From assembly GCF_037975245.1 (NCBI RefSeq), contig NC_092577.1, positions 1,794,001 to 1,858,000 of the forward strand: a DNA stretch of 64,000 bases, in the 5' to 3' direction. This DNA comes from Apostichopus japonicus. Its lineage: Eukaryota > Echinodermata > Holothuroidea > Aspidochirotida > Stichopodidae. Of the stretch, positions 60,901-64,000 are shown one piece after another (the stretch's first letter is position 1; the number at the start of each line of letters is the position of its first letter). The notes beneath the pieces were generated by a model. It saw only the letters and a list, made by a program, of their open reading frames with translations, had not been told where the DNA came from and ran no database searches. Position numbers and translations under genes: made by a program.

Positions 60901-61472
60901 GATTCTGGAAGCATTTTTCGAAATAACCTTTCCAACTTGTTCCCAGGGCTTAAAATCACAAAATTAAATGTCCCATACCATAATGCTTTGCAAATGGCCC
61001 CAGAAAAAAATCTAGTTTAGTGCACGGATGCACTGTAACGCCAGAAGGTACACTTGTCAAGTGGTGCCACTACTGTACATCCCCCCCTTTTTTTCGGACG
61101 GCCAAATGTTCCGACCTGGCAACCCAAATTCAGGAACGGGTCGTCCGATTGGTGAAAATTCCTTCCAAAAAAAAGAAAAAAAAATTTGCCCTGGCTACGG
61201 TTTCTGATATTGGCAAAACATGTCATAAAGGTAACAAACAATCACTTGACCATCCAACCAAACGTAGATCGTAGATTTACGGACAGTTGACTCACCTTCT
61301 GCATTGACACTAAGGCTCTCCTGGACTTCTAGTTTCAACAAGGCCACCTTGATCAGATCACGCAGTCTGGTACTGCTCGGGATGATTGCATAGCCGTCCT
61401 TCCCTTTGGGATCCTCTTCAAAGTTTCCGACAAAGTTGACTTTACAGTGAATCGGTAGCATCTTCATAGGCT
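45907..61472 (-). CDS. dve: Defective proventriculus/SATB-family double homeobox protein (5' end incomplete)
   Basis: A nuclear DNA-binding regulator; Drosophila Dve acts in gut, wing and eye patterning, and vertebrate SATB1/2 are its relatives. Exons 61472-61296, 57058-56929, 49204-49009 and 47373-45907 join in phase, giving 655 residues after an unseen or tentative first exon. Exons 1-2 encode the ULD oligomerisation domain (MLPIHCKVNFVGNF; GSIQLKNWKPLLFSSI; TLNIQVKS). Exons 3-4 give the CUT-like segment (SQTTVTAILQGRYSKHITPS). Homeodomain 1 spans about 47235-47005 and homeodomain 2 about 46212-46000. Both have the family's long loop and a WFKNAR recognition helix. Between them lies a Gln/Pro-rich linker with PVDLS (46930-46944), a CtBP-type motif, and VKRE (46792-46803), a sumoylation consensus. 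The second homeodomain starts KPTRKRFNID. The last exon is unusually large (1467 nt). Introns hold a Penelope fragment, a MITE and several minisatellites. Confidence 0.93.
47555..47795. repeat. Minisatellite of about 26-27 bp in the dve intron
   Basis: About nine copies of CAGGTACCACTACCATACAC followed by CCTAAT, with a GGCCCTAAT variant. It lies 180 bp from the acceptor of the last dve exon. Confidence 0.9.
47796..48703. other. dve intron sequence, no gene seen
   Basis: Intron DNA between exons 3 and 4. It contains a CATT/CACT-type microsatellite near 48202-48233 and, at 48624-48682, a partial direct relative of the fold-back that follows. Confidence 0.5.
48704..48848. repeat. Fold-back repeat in the dve intron
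   Basis: GATACTGTCCTCCCATATCA at 48704 is mirrored by TGATATGGGGGACAGTAT ending at 48848. Arms of about 60 bases continue through CATGCTTCAAAGCA and CGTACTGACAGTATGAACAG with a few mismatches, around a loop of about 20 bases. This may be a small palindromic MITE; no target duplication is evident. Confidence 0.75.
49480..49945. repeat. Degenerate minisatellite of about 19-20 bp
   Basis: Some twenty copies of units like GACCTGATACAACGAGCCAT, many with CAATGA or AAGCC variants. Lies in the dve intron beside exon 3. Confidence 0.85.
50116..50545 (+). mobile_element. Decayed Penelope-like element, 3' part
   Basis: The plus strand encodes the end of the same GIY-YIG ORF as the copy at 19891: FESLGRRPDLVRISSRRL, a stop, then MQRLPTIQPHELNIPEGHD. 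The stop replaces the Trp of RLWMQRL. Pseudo-LTR sequence follows (GTGCGTGTATTTGTCCCTTC, CATTCAGCCTCTGAAGAA) and breaks off at about 50545 without the usual 3' tail. Older than the other copies. Confidence 0.85.
50546..52863. other. dve intron sequence, no gene seen
   Basis: AT-rich intron with short frames only; nothing recognisable. A G-rich stretch lies near 51037-51070 (GGGGTGAAGGGGTGAGGGGC). Confidence 0.5.
52870..53212. mobile_element. Small DNA transposon (MITE), 343 bp
   Basis: Ends CAGGGATGTGCCCACG and, inversely, CAGGGATGTGCCCAGG; flanking TACATG at 52864-52869 and 53213-53218. The interior repeats CCGCCCAGCACT three times. The CAGGGATG ends resemble hAT elements, although the visible duplication is only six bases. 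Confidence 0.75.
53213..56928. other. dve intron sequence, no gene seen
   Basis: AT-rich intron up to the second ULD exon. No frame with a recognisable domain. ATATAT-rich patches lie at 54285-54310 and 56345-56370. Confidence 0.5.
57150..57345. repeat. 27-bp minisatellite in the dve intron
   Basis: About seven copies of AGAGCATTGTAGGGTCAAGA followed by GGTCAGG. It lies about 90 bp upstream (in gene terms) of the second ULD exon and creates long spurious frames on both strands. Confidence 0.92.
58576..58752. repeat. Minisatellite with GTACACAGTAGGG unit
   Basis: Alternating GGGGTACA, CAGTAGG and CACAATAGG units of about 10-22 bp within the dve intron; low complexity, non-coding. Confidence 0.88.
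58995..59022. repeat. (CAGA)n microsatellite
   Basis: Six uninterrupted CAGA units in dve intron DNA. Confidence 0.9.
59379..61295. other. dve intron sequence, no gene seen
   Basis: Intron between the two ULD exons. Contains a G11 run near 59524, a short Penelope-like scrap at about 60662-60690 (CTCAAGAAGATCCTGCTAGG) and an A-rich patch near 61167. Confidence 0.5.
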
Positions 61473-63330
61473 CTGGAAAGAAATTTTGAAAGGAAAAACA
61501 TAAAAGAAAAGTACACTTCAAATTTTCAGATTCCCTCAAAACATTTTCAACTTTCACCAAGAGACGGCGATAGGGGAATCTCTCTTCACAATTTGTCCGA
61601 TAAAAAAATGAACGACGGTCGAAAACGAGAAGGAAGAAAATGGATAAGAGATATGAAGAGTTGTTGAACAATGTAACATGACAAAAAAAGGAATCACAAT
61701 AAAATAGAAACTCATTTTTATGATACCAATTAGAACCAAACTGGCTAAAACTGAAACTTAAATAGTGGATTGGGTAACTGAAGAGTGGATGTAAGAGATC
61801 ATAATTAAACAAAGTACCACAAGAACACAACGGGCGACCCTCGATACTTTACAACATTAGAAATACTCTCGGTTTAATATGCTACAGTAAGTAAAACAGT
61901 TCCAGGACGAAAACAGAAAGAAAAAGGAAACATTTGAACAATGCAAATGTGGGATTTTTGTTAATAAAAAATAAAATAATAAAAATAGGCACCTGGCAAA
62001 TATGTTTTATCCAAAGGAAAGCAAGAAAGATTTCCTTATTCCTAGTACAATTTTGAAGGGCTATGAAAGTAAAACATTATGTTTATATGACTAAAAAACC
62101 GCTGGTTTAGGAAGAGAACCCTTAGTTCAAAACCGCTCCAAAACGAAGTAAAGGAAAAGAATAACAATCCCTCCCCCCAGCCCCCCCCCCCCCGTATCAA
62201 AAACTAAAACTATCGAATCGATCAAAATTGTACGATCTTACCATACGAATGGTCAAAAGAGGAAGGAGGAGTCAGGGCCTGGATGGATGGTAGCCAACAC
62301 CCCCCCCCCTCCCCCCTGTTTAAAAACTTGACCAAAGTGAGCTTAGTCAATTAAGAAGATAATGCATATGAAGGAAGTAAGGGCATGTTATAAATTGACA
62401 AGTTCAACACAAAAATTATGAAGTTACCAGTTCTCTCTTTTATCTTTCTAAAATTAAAATTAATTTTGAACTTCAACGAACCACATAGTCAAACATGGGA
62501 ACTGACTAAACATGTTCATGATCATTTTCAATTGATCACTGGGAACAAATGATCGACTAAAATAATAAATGGAGTGAACATCTAAAATTTTGGGGGAAAA
62601 ACCCCTTTAAAAAAAAAAAATCCAAAATAAATCACAGCAATATTGTGGAAAATATGCAAGGAAAAACAACTTTGAATACCACAATATCACATTCTCAATA
62701 CTTACAATATGTTACAAAACAGATGAAACCATTTTTTTTTTTAATTCTCAAATTTGAAAAAAAAAAGTAATGTTACTTCAGATTCTTTTCACTTCTTTCC
62801 CTTTCAACTTGAAGAGCCAAAGGGAATGAAAATGAAACACTGCATTCTGTCAATGAAGGTTTCACAAAATAAAACCCTTAACATTAACACATTATAACAT
62901 TATAACACATACTGTAACACATAAATTAATGGCATTAAAAGTTTAAACTACAAGAAACAAACTTGTCCCTCTTCTTAGCCACTTGAGTAGAACAATCGTG
63001 ACCAGATTTTTTGAGTCTCTATCCAAAAATTAAAAGTTTTGTAAGTTTTGGGTGGTACCCTTCAGTCTACCCAAATTTATTTTGTCTACATTCGAAAGAC
63101 AATGGGAGAATTAAGATCAAACCTCTCAACAAAGGATGGGAAAATGTTTGTCATAATATTGACATATAACATATAACAGAAAATTTCCTACAACAATTTT
63201 TTGGGATGGATGTAAGTATTACAAAGTTATATCGTTTGCGGACCGGACCTTATTAACATTTCAAATTGACACCCCTCAGCCCCACCCCCTCAAAAAAAAA
63301 TAATAACAAACCTGAGACATTTGTACTCAC
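61473..63330. other. Upstream dve intron, no gene seen
   Basis: AT-rich sequence between the first firm dve exon and the tentative upstream exon. Poly-C tracts at 62181 and 62299; no domain-bearing frame. Confidence 0.5.
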
Positions 63331-63391
63331 TTAGTAGAGAAAATCCGCAAACTTGAAAGGGATCGGGCAGAGTCAGAAAAGGATAAGCCAT
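63331..63391 (-). CDS. Tentative first coding exon of the dve-like gene
   Basis: Minus-strand ATG at 63391 followed by MAYPFLTLPDPFQVCGFSLL and a good donor (TACTAA then GTGAGT) at 63330. It ends one base into a codon, and the firm exon at 61472 begins two bases into one, so the join is in frame and would complete a 676-residue protein. No conserved N-terminal motif supports it, and phase agreement has a one-in-three chance of being accidental. Confidence 0.28.
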
Positions 63392-63815
63392 AAATCTTTT
63401 TATTTTTACAACAACAGGATATAAAAAAACTTTTGCTTCGACTGATCGTATTCGCTCTCCAAAATTTAACGTTCCTTGGAAAATGTCAGAACAAAACTTG
63501 ATGACATGAGAATGAATGTGTATCAAAAGTTGGATCAATAATTTATAATGATTTTATAGAAACATATATATACACCCAGTGCATAAATATGAAACCAAAG
63601 AAATGAGGGTTAAAAGCATGCTCAGAGGAAGCAGCCAATCAGCATCCAAGAAGCTGCATGTTACCATGGAAAAGTATAGAACATTTTAATGAACTCACTG
63701 ATGGTAATTAGTCAGTTGCAAAAGGTTTCTGAAATGCTAACTAAAACCAGTTTTGAAAGGTACCATAAAAAATGTGTAATTCAATGTCCATGAAGTGCAT
63801 CATGAGAAAGAACGG

Positions 63816-63872
63816 ACTGGAGGTTTGGGGTGGGGGAGGTTGGGGGTGGGGGAGGTTGGGGGTGGGGGAAGG
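63816..63872 (+). repeat. G-rich 17-bp tandem repeat
   Basis: About three copies of GGTTGGGGGTGGGGGAG on the plus strand, able to form G-quadruplexes. It is upstream of the tentative dve exon; regulatory meaning unknown. Confidence 0.8.
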
Positions 63873-64000
63873 AAGGATTTTGAAGTTCAGTATTAACCAC
63901 TTTGTGGCAACATCCAAGCACAGAGCAATTTATTCCAATATGTTGAAATTTGCTATATACTGTAGCTAAACTTGTCCATTAATGGATATTAGTTTAACTT

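Overview
This window looks like nuclear DNA of an animal. Genes are split by GT-AG introns of hundreds of bases to several kilobases, intergenic DNA is AT-rich, and there are many minisatellites and transposon remnants. The gene set (mitochondrial folate carrier, RDM1, a Dve/SATB-type double homeobox gene) together with Penelope-like and RTE-type retroelements fits a marine invertebrate deuterostome, probably an echinoderm. That placement is inference; no ribosomal or mitochondrial marker is present to settle it.

Four protein-coding genes can be assembled exon by exon. (1) SLC25A32, minus strand, 307-10187: seven coding exons with matching phases give a 318-residue carrier. (2) RDM1, plus strand, 12698-18854: six exons, 302 residues, head-to-head with SLC25A32 across a probable shared promoter. 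(3) A minus-strand gene, 29425-31638: three exons, 325 residues, a signal peptide, two PPC-like beta-sandwich domains and a hydrophobic C-terminus. (4) A defective-proventriculus/SATB-family homeobox gene, minus strand, 45907-61472 and beyond: ULD and CUT-like domains plus two atypical homeodomains. Its first exon is uncertain; 63331-63391 is a phase-compatible candidate.

Mobile DNA fills much of the rest. Several insertions can be bounded by target-site duplications: a Penelope-like element with a GIY-YIG nuclease end and an inverted pseudo-LTR (19891-20876), a coding-free fold-back copy of the same family (41327-41524), a 5'-truncated RTE-type LINE with an open frame (35894-37588) nested in a hAT-like element (35386-37739), an L1/Tx1-like LINE tail (25845-26704), several small hAT-like MITEs, tRNA-derived SINEs, and a 152-bp poly(A)-tailed retroposon with three predicted hairpins (10447-10598).

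The most unusual pattern is that short tandem duplications repeatedly cross exon edges. An exon 3 relic lies beside SLC25A32 exon 3. The acceptor plus first codons of RDM1 exon 4 occur four times. The RDM1 terminal-exon end, with its stop codon, occurs five times in tandem. The first-exon start of the PPC-like gene is duplicated. The intergenic stretches 20.9-25.8, 26.7-29.4, 31.9-35.4 and 37.7-45.3 kb show no further convincing genes.
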